Below are positions 20,062 through 26,777 of a stretch of 64,000 nucleotides of DNA, piece by piece (within the stretch, counting starts at the first letter, position 1; the number at the start of each line of letters is the position of its first letter). The notes beneath the pieces are model-generated. The model had not been told where the DNA came from, searched no databases, and saw only the letters and a program-made list of their open reading frames with translations. Position numbers and translations under genes: made by a program. Source of the stretch: Xanthobacter sp. NM-25 (GTDB lineage: Bacteria; Pseudomonadota; Alphaproteobacteria; Rhizobiales; Xanthobacteraceae); assembly GCF_022138605.1 (NCBI RefSeq), contig NZ_JACBFS010000002.1, positions 1-64,000 of the forward strand, given 5' to 3'.

Positions 20062-20427
20062 GTGAGCATCTGGCGCCCGGTGGCGGGCGGCATTGAGCTG
20101 TTCGTCCGCGCCACGCCGAAAGGCGGCCGCGACGCCCTGGACGGGGTCGCCACCCTTTCCGACGGCCGCGAGGTGTTGAAGGTGCGGGTGCGCGCCGCGC
20201 CGGAAGATGGCGCGGCCACCGCCGCCGTGGCGCGGGTGATCGCGGCGGCCCTCGGCGTGCCGGCCTCCCGGGTCAGCCTCAGCGCCGGCGCCACCGCGCG
20301 GCAGAAGACCTTTCGCATCGAAGGGGATGCCGACGCCCTCGTGCAGGCTCTGGCGCGGCACGTGCCGGTGGCACCGCCGGCGCCGGCCCCTTCCGCCCCG
20401 CCTCAAGCCAGGCCGCGCCGGCGCTGA
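20062..20427 (+). CDS. DUF167 (YggU) family protein
   Basis: A 121-residue cytosolic protein beginning with GTG at 20062, three bases after the YggT stop, so the two are co-translated. The family core is visible: ELFVRATPKGGRDALDG, then LKVRVRAAPEDGAATAAV and VSLSAGATARQKTFRIEG. The last 25 residues are a Pro/Ala/Arg-rich tail that is not part of the family. Structures of DUF167 members exist, but no biochemical function is established. Confidence 0.92.
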   Translation: MSIWRPVAGGIELFVRATPKGGRDALDGVATLSDGREVLKVRVRAAPEDGAATAAVARVIAAALGVPASRVSLSAGATARQKTFRIEGDADALVQALARHVPVAPPAPAPSAPPQARPRRR

Positions 20428-20451
20428 GCCGGCCCGGCGCGCCGCCGGCCG

Positions 20452-20856
20452 TCAGTTGTCGCCGTCGTCGTTGGGCTCGGCGCAAGTGTAGCCGATGAAG
20501 CACTGCGGATTATCGGAGGTGGGCACCCACGCCGGGTTGGCCTCCTGGCCCGAGTCGCAATAGGCCTGGTCCCGCACATAGCGCTGTGCATTGCCGCCGC
20601 CGGTGGGAAGCAGCACCACCCCCTGGCTGCGCATCATGGCCTGAAGGCCCGGGCAGGTGCTGGGCGGCACCGGAATCGCGATCTCTCCGGCCGGGGCGGC
20701 CGTGCCGAGAATGGCAGTGCCATCCGGCGGCACCGGCACGCCGGAGGCGCCGAGGTCCGAGGGCGGCGCCAGGGGATCACCCTGCGCCCAGGCCGGCGCG
20801 GCCGAGATCATTGCGGCCACGAAGCCCGCCGTTAAGGCCTTCTGCCAAGCTGACAT
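20452..20856 (-). CDS. Small exported protein, function unknown
   Basis: A 134-residue protein with a clear signal peptide (MSAWQKALTAGFVAAMISAA, cleavage near AWAQG). The ATG at 20856 has a GGGGGAT ribosome site. The mature part is Pro/Gly-rich, with four cysteines, three of them in the last 30 residues (YCDSG, QCFIGYTC), suggesting disulfides outside the cytoplasm, and an acidic Asn/Asp end. It is convergent with the DUF167 gene, 24 bases away across a GC-rich inverted repeat. Family not recognised. Confidence 0.68.
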   Translation of the reverse strand: MSAWQKALTAGFVAAMISAAPAWAQGDPLAPPSDLGASGVPVPPDGTAILGTAAPAGEIAIPVPPSTCPGLQAMMRSQGVVLLPTGGGNAQRYVRDQAYCDSGQEANPAWVPTSDNPQCFIGYTCAEPNDDGDN

Positions 20857-20970
20857 CCCATCCCCCAGGTTCGCGCCGCGCCATGGCGGCCGTCCCGCTG
20901 TAGCAAACGCACCGCGCCGGCACAAAGGGGGCGTCGCCCCATGCGTCATGCTGCCCTGCAGCGCGCGGAT

Positions 20971-20999
20971 TTGACTTGGCGGCGCACGACCGCTATCTG
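20971..20999 (+). promoter_or_regulatory. Sigma-70-type promoter for mntP
   Basis: TTGACT (20971-20976), a 17-base spacer and TATCTG (20994-20999) make a near-ideal housekeeping promoter. The predicted transcript start near 21005 falls at the very 5' end of the riboswitch, which supports both calls. Confidence 0.7.
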
Positions 21000-21004
21000 C
21001 ACCC

Positions 21005-21120
21005 CATCGGGGAGTAGCCACCGCTTCCGAGCGGGATCGCGTCAACAGACTCGCGAGGGTGCCTCAGGCATCCATGCGTGGCGCGGTCAGCCGAATGTGT
21101 CGGCCCGGCAAGACCGTCGT
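21005..21120 (+). promoter_or_regulatory. yybP-ykoY manganese riboswitch
   Basis: Both invariant parts of the class are present: GGGGAGTAG at 21009-21017, a hairpin (CCGCT/AGCGG, 21021-21034), GTCAACAGACTCG at 21041-21053, then further hairpins and the closing GGCAAGACC at 21107-21115, where CGGTC (21084-21088) can pair with GACCG (21112-21116). It lies between a good promoter and mntP, as in E. coli. Known members bind Mn2+ and turn on Mn efflux genes. The boundaries are estimated by eye. Confidence 0.85.
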
Positions 21121-21184
21121 GAACCATGCTTTCTTCGGACGGGATGCATGGCACGCGGTCCTTCCTGCGTCCGTCGAGTTCAAT

Positions 21185-21742
21185 ATGTCGGCTCTCACCA
21201 TCGCCGTGCTGGCGCTCAGCATGTCCATGGACGCCTTCGTCGTTTCGGTCGGCCGCGGCGCCGCCCTGGGGCGGCCGCGTTATTCCGAGGCCCTGCGCAC
21301 CGGTGTCGTGTTCGGCATCGTCGAAGCCCTCACCCCGGTGATCGGCTGGACCGCCGGCGTCGCCGCCAGCCGCCTCGTCGAAAGCGTCGATCACTGGATC
21401 GCCTTCGCGCTGCTGGGCGGGGTGGGACTGCACATGCTGCTGGCGGCCCTGCGCCGGGGCGCGGATGCCCCGCCGCCCAAGAGCTCGTTCTGGATGCTCA
21501 TCGTCACCGCCATCGGCACCAGCCTGGATGCCATGGCGGTCGGGGTGTCGCTGGCCCTGCTCGACGTGAACATCGTCGTCATAGCCCTGGCCATCGGTTT
21601 CACCACCTTCGTCATGTCGTCCAGCGGCATGCTGCTGGGCCGCCTCATCAGCGACCGCTGGAGCCGCATTGCGGAACTGGCCGCGGGCATCACGCTGATC
21701 GCCGTCGGCTTCTCCATCCTCGCCGAACACCTGGCCCAGTAG
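21185..21742 (+). CDS. mntP: Manganese efflux pump MntP
   Basis: A 185-residue inner-membrane exporter with six hydrophobic segments built as two inverted repeats. The repeated acidic motifs are visible: SMSMDAFVVSVGRGA in the first half and GTSLDAMAVGVSLAL in the second, which carry the ion-binding aspartates. The start MSALTIAVLALSMSMDAF at 21185 matches the family. Expression is expected to rise with Mn2+ through the upstream riboswitch. It exports excess manganese, and sits just before the iron-uptake operon. Confidence 0.93.
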   Translation: MSALTIAVLALSMSMDAFVVSVGRGAALGRPRYSEALRTGVVFGIVEALTPVIGWTAGVAASRLVESVDHWIAFALLGGVGLHMLLAALRRGADAPPPKSSFWMLIVTAIGTSLDAMAVGVSLALLDVNIVVIALAIGFTTFVMSSSGMLLGRLISDRWSRIAELAAGITLIAVGFSILAEHLAQ

Positions 21743-21881
21743 GCGCCGCCCGACATCGTCTGCCACCCCTGGCGCCCGCGCGGCACCGGGGGTTTTGCCG
21801 CGTCCGCCGACGGCGGGCGGAAGGCGGGCGCACGCCACGCACTGGCCCGCATTCCCCTAAAGGAAGAAGAGCAACCCACAA

Positions 21882-21898
21882 TTTAGAGTCATTCCAGA
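21882..21898 (+). promoter_or_regulatory. Irr-box (ICE)-like sequence
   Basis: TTTAGAG-TCA-TTCCAGA matches 11 of 14 defined positions of the rhizobial iron control element TTTAGAA-N3-TTCTAAA. Irr is the haem-responsive iron regulator of Hyphomicrobiales. The location before iron genes supports the reading; binding is untested. Confidence 0.45.
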
Positions 21899-21942
21899 TT
21901 TGTATTTATCCATGTTCTAAAAGCACTTTTGAAGCATTCGTG

Positions 21943-21956
21943 CTGATTTACGTCAA
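21943..21956 (+). promoter_or_regulatory. FNR/FixK-like box
   Basis: CTGAT-TTAC-GTCAA agrees with 8 of 10 bases of TTGAT-N4-ATCAA. Its centre is about 45 bases before a start expected from the TATGCT hexamer at 21983, close to the usual activator position. It would give low-oxygen induction of Fe2+ uptake and storage. Confidence 0.4.
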
Positions 21957-22050
21957 AGTCCGTATTCCCGTTCCAGTGCAACTATGCTCATAATGAAACC
22001 GAGACTGCGGCGCAGGGGATGCTCTCCCGTCAGTCAGTGGGGCATGGTCG

Positions 22051-22524
22051 ATGAGTCATCTCAAGCTATCTGAAGTCGAAAGCGGCACGGTCCGCGTCAT
22101 CGCGTGGGAAGGAGATGCCAGCGACGAAAAACGCCTCGCCGACCTCGGCCTGCATCTGGGCAGCCGGGTGGAGATCGTGCAGCACTCGGGCGAGAACGGC
22201 CTGCTGGTCGCCATCAACGACGACTGCCGGGTGGTGGTGGACGCGCGCACGGCGACCCGCGTGGTGGTGCGCCCGCTGGAGCAGACCCTGCCGGCGCTGA
22301 CCATCTCGGCCCTGGTGCCCGGCGATCGCGCCCGCATCGTCGGCCTCGGCAAGAGCCGGCTCGAATATCGCCAGAAGCTGATGTCCATGGGGCTGACCCC
22401 CGGGGTGGAGTTCGAGATCACCCGGGTGGCGCCGCTGGGCGACCCGGTGGAAATCAAGGTGCGCGGTTTCGCCATGAGCCTGCGCAAGGCGGAAGCGGAA
22501 ACGATCGCCGTGGAGAAGTTGTGA
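22051..22524 (+). CDS. feoA: FeoA-like protein with two FeoA (SH3-like) domains
   Basis: A 157-residue cytosolic protein made of two FeoA domains: residues 1-75 (LSEVESGTVRV to VVVRPLE) and 83-157 (ISALVPGDRARIVGL to MSLRKAEAETIAVEK). Typical FeoA has about 75-85 residues and one domain, so this is a tandem form. The second copy has the usual LMSMGLTPGVEFEI stretch; the first is more divergent (LADLGLHLGSRVEI). FeoA supports FeoB-mediated ferrous iron uptake. Its stop overlaps the feoB start by one base. First gene of the iron operon. Confidence 0.92.
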   Translation: MSHLKLSEVESGTVRVIAWEGDASDEKRLADLGLHLGSRVEIVQHSGENGLLVAINDDCRVVVDARTATRVVVRPLEQTLPALTISALVPGDRARIVGLGKSRLEYRQKLMSMGLTPGVEFEITRVAPLGDPVEIKVRGFAMSLRKAEAETIAVEKL

Positions 22525-24908
22525 TGGCTGGGGCAGAGAAGATCGTCATCGGCGTCGTCGGTAATCCCAACTGCGGCAAGAGCACCCTGTTCAACGCCCT
22601 CACCGGCGCCCGCCAGGAAGTGGGCAACTGGCCGGGCGTGACGGTGGAGAAGAAGTTCGGCACCTATACGTATGAGGGCCAGCTCTATGAGGTGGTGGAC
22701 CTGCCCGGCGTCTATTCGCTGGGCGCCACAATCCAGATCTCCGAGGACGAGCGGGTGGCGCGGGACTTCGTGCTGTCCGGCGCGGCGAGCCTGATCGTCA
22801 ACATCATCGACGCCTCGAACCTGGAGCGGAACCTCTATCTCACCACCCAGCTTCTGGAGATGCGCGTGCCCATGGTGGCCGCCGTCAACATGATGGACAT
22901 CGCTGAGCGGCGCGGCCTCGCCCTCGACGTGAAGGCGCTCAGCGCGGCGCTCGGCTGCCCGGTGGTGGAGCTGGTGGCGGCGCGCGGCACCGGCGTCGCC
23001 AAGCTCAAGACCCATATCGCCGAGCTCGCCGCCGCGCCCCATCCCCCGACCGTGGAGCCCCATTACGGGCCGGCCATCGAGGAAGGCATCGGCGCCGTCG
23101 CCGCCAAGCTCGAGGCCATGGGCGTCGCCCAGCCGCGCTGGCGGGCGCTGAAGCTCATCGAGGGTGACGCGCTGACCACCGGCGAAACCGAGAGCGCCCT
23201 CGATGCCGATGTGACCACGGCCCGCGACAAGGTGCAGGCGAGCCTGGGCGAGGATACGGACATCGTGGTGGCGGACGCCCGCTTCGGCTTCATCACCGCC
23301 ATCGTCGAAAAGGTGCTGACGCGCCCGCGGGATGCCTCGCGCACGGTCTCCGACCATATCGACCGGGTGGTGCTGAACCGCTTCCTCGGCATCCCCATCT
23401 TCCTCGTCATGATGTACCTGATGTTCGTGTTCACCATCTCCATCGGTGGCGCGTTCATCGACTTCTTCGACAAGGCGGTGGGCGCGGTGCTGGTGGATGG
23501 GGGCACGCAGGTGCTCACCGCCCTCGGCCTGCCGGAAGCGCTGGTGGTGCTGCTGGCGGAAGGCGTCGGCGGCGGCATCCAGACCGTGTCCACCTTCATC
23601 CCGGTCATCGCCTTCCTCTATCTGTTCCTCTCCTTCCTGGAGGATTCCGGCTACATGGCCCGGGCCGCCTTCGTGATGGATCGCGCCATGCGCGCCATCG
23701 GCCTGCCGGGCAAGTCGTTCGTGCCATTGATCGTCGGCTTCGGCTGCAACGTGCCGGCCATCATGGCCACCCGCACTCTGGAAAGCCGCCACGACCGGCT
23801 GCTCACGGTAATGATGGCGCCATTCATGTCGTGCGGGGCGCGGCTGCCGGTCTATGCGCTGTTTGCCGCCGCCTTCTTCCCCGAGAGCGGGCAGAATCTG
23901 GTGTTCGCCCTCTATCTGATCGGCATCCTGGCGGCCATCGGCACCGGCTTCCTCCTGAAGAACACGGTGCTGAAGGGCACGGTGTCGCCCTTCATCATGG
24001 AATTGCCGCCCTATCACATCCCCACCTTCCGCACCGTGCTGCTGCGGGCCTGGGACCGGCTCAACGCCTTCATCTTCCGCTGCGGGCGGGTGATCGTACC
24101 CATCGTGGTGCTGTTGAGCTTTCTCAATGCGGTGGGCACCGACGGGACCTTTAATAACCAGGACAGTGAGAAGTCGGTGCTCTCCGCCATCGGCCGCACC
24201 ATCGTGCCCGTGTTCGAGCCCATGGGCATGCAGGAAGAGAACTGGCCGGCGGCGGTGGGCGTGTTCACCGGCATCTTGGCCAAGGAAGCGGTCATCGGCA
24301 CCCTCAACGCCCTTTATGGCCAGCTGGGTGCCGCCGACGCGGCCAAGGCCGGTGATGCGGCGAGCCCGGCCGAACCCGAACCGGAGGCCACCATTGCGGA
24401 AAAGCTGATGGCGGCGGTCGCCACCATTCCCGCCAACCTCAAGGATGCGCTGGGCAATCTCGCCGACCCCATGGGCCTCAACGTGGGCTACACGGCGGAG
24501 GGCGAGGGCGCGGCCGAGCAGCTGGAGGTGGCACCCAGCGCCTTCACCGCCATGGCCGCCCGCTTCGACGGCCAGGCCGGCGCCTTCGCCTATCTCCTGA
24601 TGATCCTGCTCTACATGCCGTGCGTGGCGGCGGTGGGCGCCATCTATCAGGAGACCGGCTGGCGCTGGACCGCCTTCGCCGCCTCCTGGACCACCGGCCT
24701 CGGCTGGTGCGCGGCGGTGGTGTTCTATCAGGCGGCGCGGTTCGAGCGTTCGCCGGCCACCGCCACCTTCTGGATCTGCTTCTGCCTGATCCTGCTGCTG
24801 GGGGCCATGGTGACGCTCTACCAGGTGGGCAAGGCCGCAGCGGCCCGTCGCACCCGCGAGGAACGGCTGGTGCTGCCCGGCGGCACCTTCAAGGAAATGC
24901 GGCCGTGA
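22524..24908 (+). CDS. feoB: Ferrous iron transporter FeoB
   Basis: A 794-residue membrane GTPase that imports Fe2+. The N-terminal G domain has G1 GNPNCGKST (residues 13-21), switch I NWPGVTVE (35-42) and G3 DLPG (59-62). The membrane part shows two Gate motifs, with conserved cysteines in GFGCNVPAIMATRT and LYMPCVAAVGAI, and the insertion SPFIMELPPYHIPT. The start MAGAEKIVIGVVG overlaps the FeoA stop. Length is normal for the long FeoB form. An acidic, Ala/Glu-rich loop (AAKAGDAASPAEPEPE) lies between membrane segments in the last third. Confidence 0.97.
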   Translation: MAGAEKIVIGVVGNPNCGKSTLFNALTGARQEVGNWPGVTVEKKFGTYTYEGQLYEVVDLPGVYSLGATIQISEDERVARDFVLSGAASLIVNIIDASNLERNLYLTTQLLEMRVPMVAAVNMMDIAERRGLALDVKALSAALGCPVVELVAARGTGVAKLKTHIAELAAAPHPPTVEPHYGPAIEEGIGAVAAKLEAMGVAQPRWRALKLIEGDALTTGETESALDADVTTARDKVQASLGEDTDIVVADARFGFITAIVEKVLTRPRDASRTVSDHIDRVVLNRFLGIPIFLVMMYLMFVFTISIGGAFIDFFDKAVGAVLVDGGTQVLTALGLPEALVVLLAEGVGGGIQTVSTFIPVIAFLYLFLSFLEDSGYMARAAFVMDRAMRAIGLPGKSFVPLIVGFGCNVPAIMATRTLESRHDRLLTVMMAPFMSCGARLPVYALFAAAFFPESGQNLVFALYLIGILAAIGTGFLLKNTVLKGTVSPFIMELPPYHIPTFRTVLLRAWDRLNAFIFRCGRVIVPIVVLLSFLNAVGTDGTFNNQDSEKSVLSAIGRTIVPVFEPMGMQEENWPAAVGVFTGILAKEAVIGTLNALYGQLGAADAAKAGDAASPAEPEPEATIAEKLMAAVATIPANLKDALGNLADPMGLNVGYTAEGEGAAEQLEVAPSAFTAMAARFDGQAGAFAYLLMILLYMPCVAAVGAIYQETGWRWTAFAASWTTGLGWCAAVVFYQAARFERSPATATFWICFCLILLLGAMVTLYQVGKAAAARRTREERLVLPGGTFKEMRP

Positions 24909-24921
24909 AGGAGATCCGGTC

Positions 24922-25191
24922 ATGACCACATTGTCCGCCGTGAAGGCCTATATGCAGGACCACCACCGCACCACCGTCGGCGATCTGGCGGTGGGGCTCT
25001 CCACCACGCCCGACAATGCCCGCAGCCTTTTGGAGATGTGGCGCGCCAAATCTCGGGTGCGCTTCATTCCCAGCGCCTGCGGCAGCTGCGGCAAAGGGCC
25101 GTTCGGTGGCTGCAGCTGCCCCATGGCGGCCGTCGTGCCGGAGGTTTACGAATGGGTGAGCGACGAGGACAAGAGCACTCATGATTCCTGA
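24922..25191 (+). CDS. feoC: FeoC-like winged-helix protein with four cysteines
   Basis: An 89-residue protein: an N-terminal winged-helix region (TLSAVKAYMQDHHRTTVGDL) and a cysteine cluster CGSCGKGPFGGCSC (Cys53, 56, 64, 66) in the wing. FeoC proteins carry an oxygen-sensitive Fe-S cluster there and bind FeoB, and may regulate its stability or transcription. It begins 13 bases after feoB and its 3' end overlaps the next gene by 11 bases, so all are in one transcript. Confidence 0.85.
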   Translation: MTTLSAVKAYMQDHHRTTVGDLAVGLSTTPDNARSLLEMWRAKSRVRFIPSACGSCGKGPFGGCSCPMAAVVPEVYEWVSDEDKSTHDS

Positions 25192-25486
25192 TCTCGGCCC
25201 GTTCTTGCACCTGCGCCGCTACGTCTCCATCGCCCACCACGTGCCAGGCCGCATCCGCCTCAAGCTGGATTTCGCGGCCCTGGCGCACCTGCCGAAGGCG
25301 GACCCCAAGCCGTTCGTGGAGCTCGTGGGACGCATCCGCGGCGTCACCGCCACACGGGTGAATGCGGCGGCCCTGTCGGTGGTGGTGGAATATGATCCCC
25401 ACCTCATCCCGGCGCCGCTGTGGCCGCGCCTGCTGGTGGCCGATGCCGAGGAGGTGGCCCAGGTTCTGGCCACCCATGTCAGCTGA
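25181..25486 (+). CDS. HMA_2-like small protein in the iron operon
   Basis: A 101-residue protein with a ferredoxin-like heavy-metal-associated fold of the cysteine-free HMA_2 kind. The motif HHVPGRIRLKL (residues 19-29) corresponds to HEVPRRLRLRL at the N-terminus of the P-type ATPase further down the operon, followed in both by a GV-x-x-x-R-x-NA segment (GVTATRVNAAALSVVVEY here). It has no CxxC metal site, so binding of a metal through it is doubtful; a structural or partner role with the ATPase is more likely. It overlaps feoC by 11 bases. A FezC-type equivalence is possible but not shown. Confidence 0.75.
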   Translation: MIPDLGPFLHLRRYVSIAHHVPGRIRLKLDFAALAHLPKADPKPFVELVGRIRGVTATRVNAAALSVVVEYDPHLIPAPLWPRLLVADAEEVAQVLATHVS

Positions 25487-25607
25487 GGGGATGGCGCCCA
25501 TGGCCGCCCCCTCCCCTTTCTCACCCGCTCTTTGCCACCGCCCGCCGCAGTGCCGCCGGGCCGGTGGCTTTCCCTTTGAATTGGCGCTGTGATCCAAGGA
25601 AGAACCG

Positions 25608-26078
25608 ATGTCGAAGAAGGACCCACAATGGGGTAACTCTCAAGCCGGTGCGACCCAGGCAGGCCCGCAGAATGCAGGTGCCCAGTCCTCCGGTTCCTGG
25701 CCCGGCTACGGCTGGAACGCGGGACAGTCCGGCTATGGCCCGAACGCGGGCTATGGCCCCGGCTCCGGCGCAAACCCGGGCTATGGCCCGGGCCCCGGCT
25801 ATGGCCCGCAGGCAGCGGGCCCCCAGGGTGCCGGCCCGCAACCCGGCAGTGGACCGCGCATTGATGCGCTCGACGTGCTGGAAGGCGTGCTGCGCGACGG
25901 CTTCAGCATGTCCAACCTCACCCGCATTGCCCGGGCCAGCGGCTCCAATTTCTGGATCGGCGCGGCCATCGGCGCCGGCCTGGTGGTGCTGATGAACCGG
26001 CCCGATGTGCGCTCCGCCGTCTCCGGCGTCTTCAGCAAGGCCGCCGGCGAGCCCCCGGCCGACGAGCCGAAGGTCTGA
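25608..26078 (+). CDS. Gly/Pro/Tyr-rich protein with C-terminal hydrophobic segment (candidate ferrosome-type membrane protein)
   Basis: A 156-residue protein with an AAGGAAG ribosome site before the ATG. Residues 1-85 are low complexity, dominated by Gly, Pro, Tyr, Ala, Asn and Gln with repeated YGPNAGYGPGSG-like units. Residues about 86-105 (IDALDVLEGVLRDGFSMSN) look helical, and one hydrophobic segment (FWIGAAIGAGLVVLMN, about 114-130) is followed by a short charged tail. There is no signal peptide. Its tail resembles that of the next gene (GA-x-IG/VG then LL/LM-N then R), so the two are probably paralogues. No enzyme domain is visible. By position it may be a structural protein of an iron-storage vesicle. 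Confidence 0.75.
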   Translation: MSKKDPQWGNSQAGATQAGPQNAGAQSSGSWPGYGWNAGQSGYGPNAGYGPGSGANPGYGPGPGYGPQAAGPQGAGPQPGSGPRIDALDVLEGVLRDGFSMSNLTRIARASGSNFWIGAAIGAGLVVLMNRPDVRSAVSGVFSKAAGEPPADEPKV

Positions 26079-26160
26079 TCGCGCCCGGTCCCTCCCCCAT
26101 CCCCCGCCGCGCGTGAACGCCCCACGGCGCGCGCCGGCCCCCCATTCAGGAGCAAGCACC

Positions 26161-26769
26161 ATGTCCGATGAGAAGAGCACCGATCAGGGCGTGCACTATC
26201 ATTACCACTTCTATGGCACCGCCCCCGGCGCCGACGCCGGCCAAGGCAATGGGCAAGGCTATGGCCAGGGCGGCCCGGGCCAAGGCGGCCAGGGTCAAGG
26301 TGGTTATGGTCAGGGCGGCTATGGCCAGGGCGGCCAGGGCCAGGGTGGTTACGGGCCTGGCCAGGGCGCGCCCTTTGGCGGCCCCGCCGGCCAGATGCCC
26401 CCCGGCTTCCCGCCTGCAGGCTTCCCCTTCGGTCCCAGCGCGGGCCAGAACCCGGGCCAGGCCGGCGGCGCGAACGCGGGACAGGCCGGCGCACAGGCCA
26501 GCGGCTTCAACTGGCACCAGCATCCCAATGCGGACTCGCTCATCAAGGGCCTCGCGGTGGGCGCCGCGGCGGCCTACCTGCTGACCAACGAGACCGCCCA
26601 GCGCACCATCATGCGCACCGCCGTGCAGGTATGGAGCTTCCTCCAGGGCGGGGTCGAGGAGCTGAAGGAGCGCCTGCATGACGCGGAAGCGGAAGTGGCT
26701 GCCGCCACCCAGCCCCCCGCGCCCGCGGCGGAGGAACCGGTGGCCGACCTGACCGCCGCGCGGAGCTGA
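26161..26769 (+). CDS. Gly/Gln-rich protein with C-terminal hydrophobic segment (candidate ferrosome-type membrane protein)
   Basis: A 202-residue protein starting at an ATG with AGGAG upstream. It opens with a His/Tyr-rich block (GVHYHYHFYG, residues 10-19), a possible metal-binding patch, then about 100 residues of GQGGYGQGG-type repeats and Pro/Phe-rich GFPPAGFPFGP. Residues about 124-140 (SLIKGLAVGAAAAYLLTN) are hydrophobic and are followed by an amphipathic helix (QVWSFLQGGVEELKERLHDAEAEV) and an acidic Pro/Ala tail. It resembles the preceding protein in its tail and lies 8 bases before the P-type ATPase gene. Function unknown; an organising role at an iron compartment membrane is an inference. 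Confidence 0.75.
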   Translation: MSDEKSTDQGVHYHYHFYGTAPGADAGQGNGQGYGQGGPGQGGQGQGGYGQGGYGQGGQGQGGYGPGQGAPFGGPAGQMPPGFPPAGFPFGPSAGQNPGQAGGANAGQAGAQASGFNWHQHPNADSLIKGLAVGAAAAYLLTNETAQRTIMRTAVQVWSFLQGGVEELKERLHDAEAEVAAATQPPAPAAEEPVADLTAARS

Positions 26770-26777
26770 GATCGCCC

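Larger units (their letters stand above)
21743..22050. promoter_or_regulatory. AT-rich control region of the feo/fez-like operon
   Basis: The first 130 bases are GC-rich and featureless. From 21877 to 22000 the base composition shifts to AT-rich, unlike the surroundings. It holds an Irr-box-like and an FNR/FixK-like sequence (separate entries) and -10-like hexamers TATGCT (21983-21988) and CATAAT (21989-21994) ahead of the feoA-like start. Confidence 0.55.

Noticed and set aside
19291..20406. Minus-strand frame opposite yggT/DUF167
   Set aside because: Shadow of accA upstream region and the two plus-strand genes; composition unnatural.
21126..21341. Alternative mntP-region frame starting at ATG 21126
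   Set aside because: It reads Ser/Pro/Arg-rich shadow sequence; the MntP motifs are in the frame starting at 21185.
22056..24929. 957-codon frame antisense to feoA-feoB
   Set aside because: Shadow frame; FeoA and FeoB motifs on the plus strand are unambiguous.
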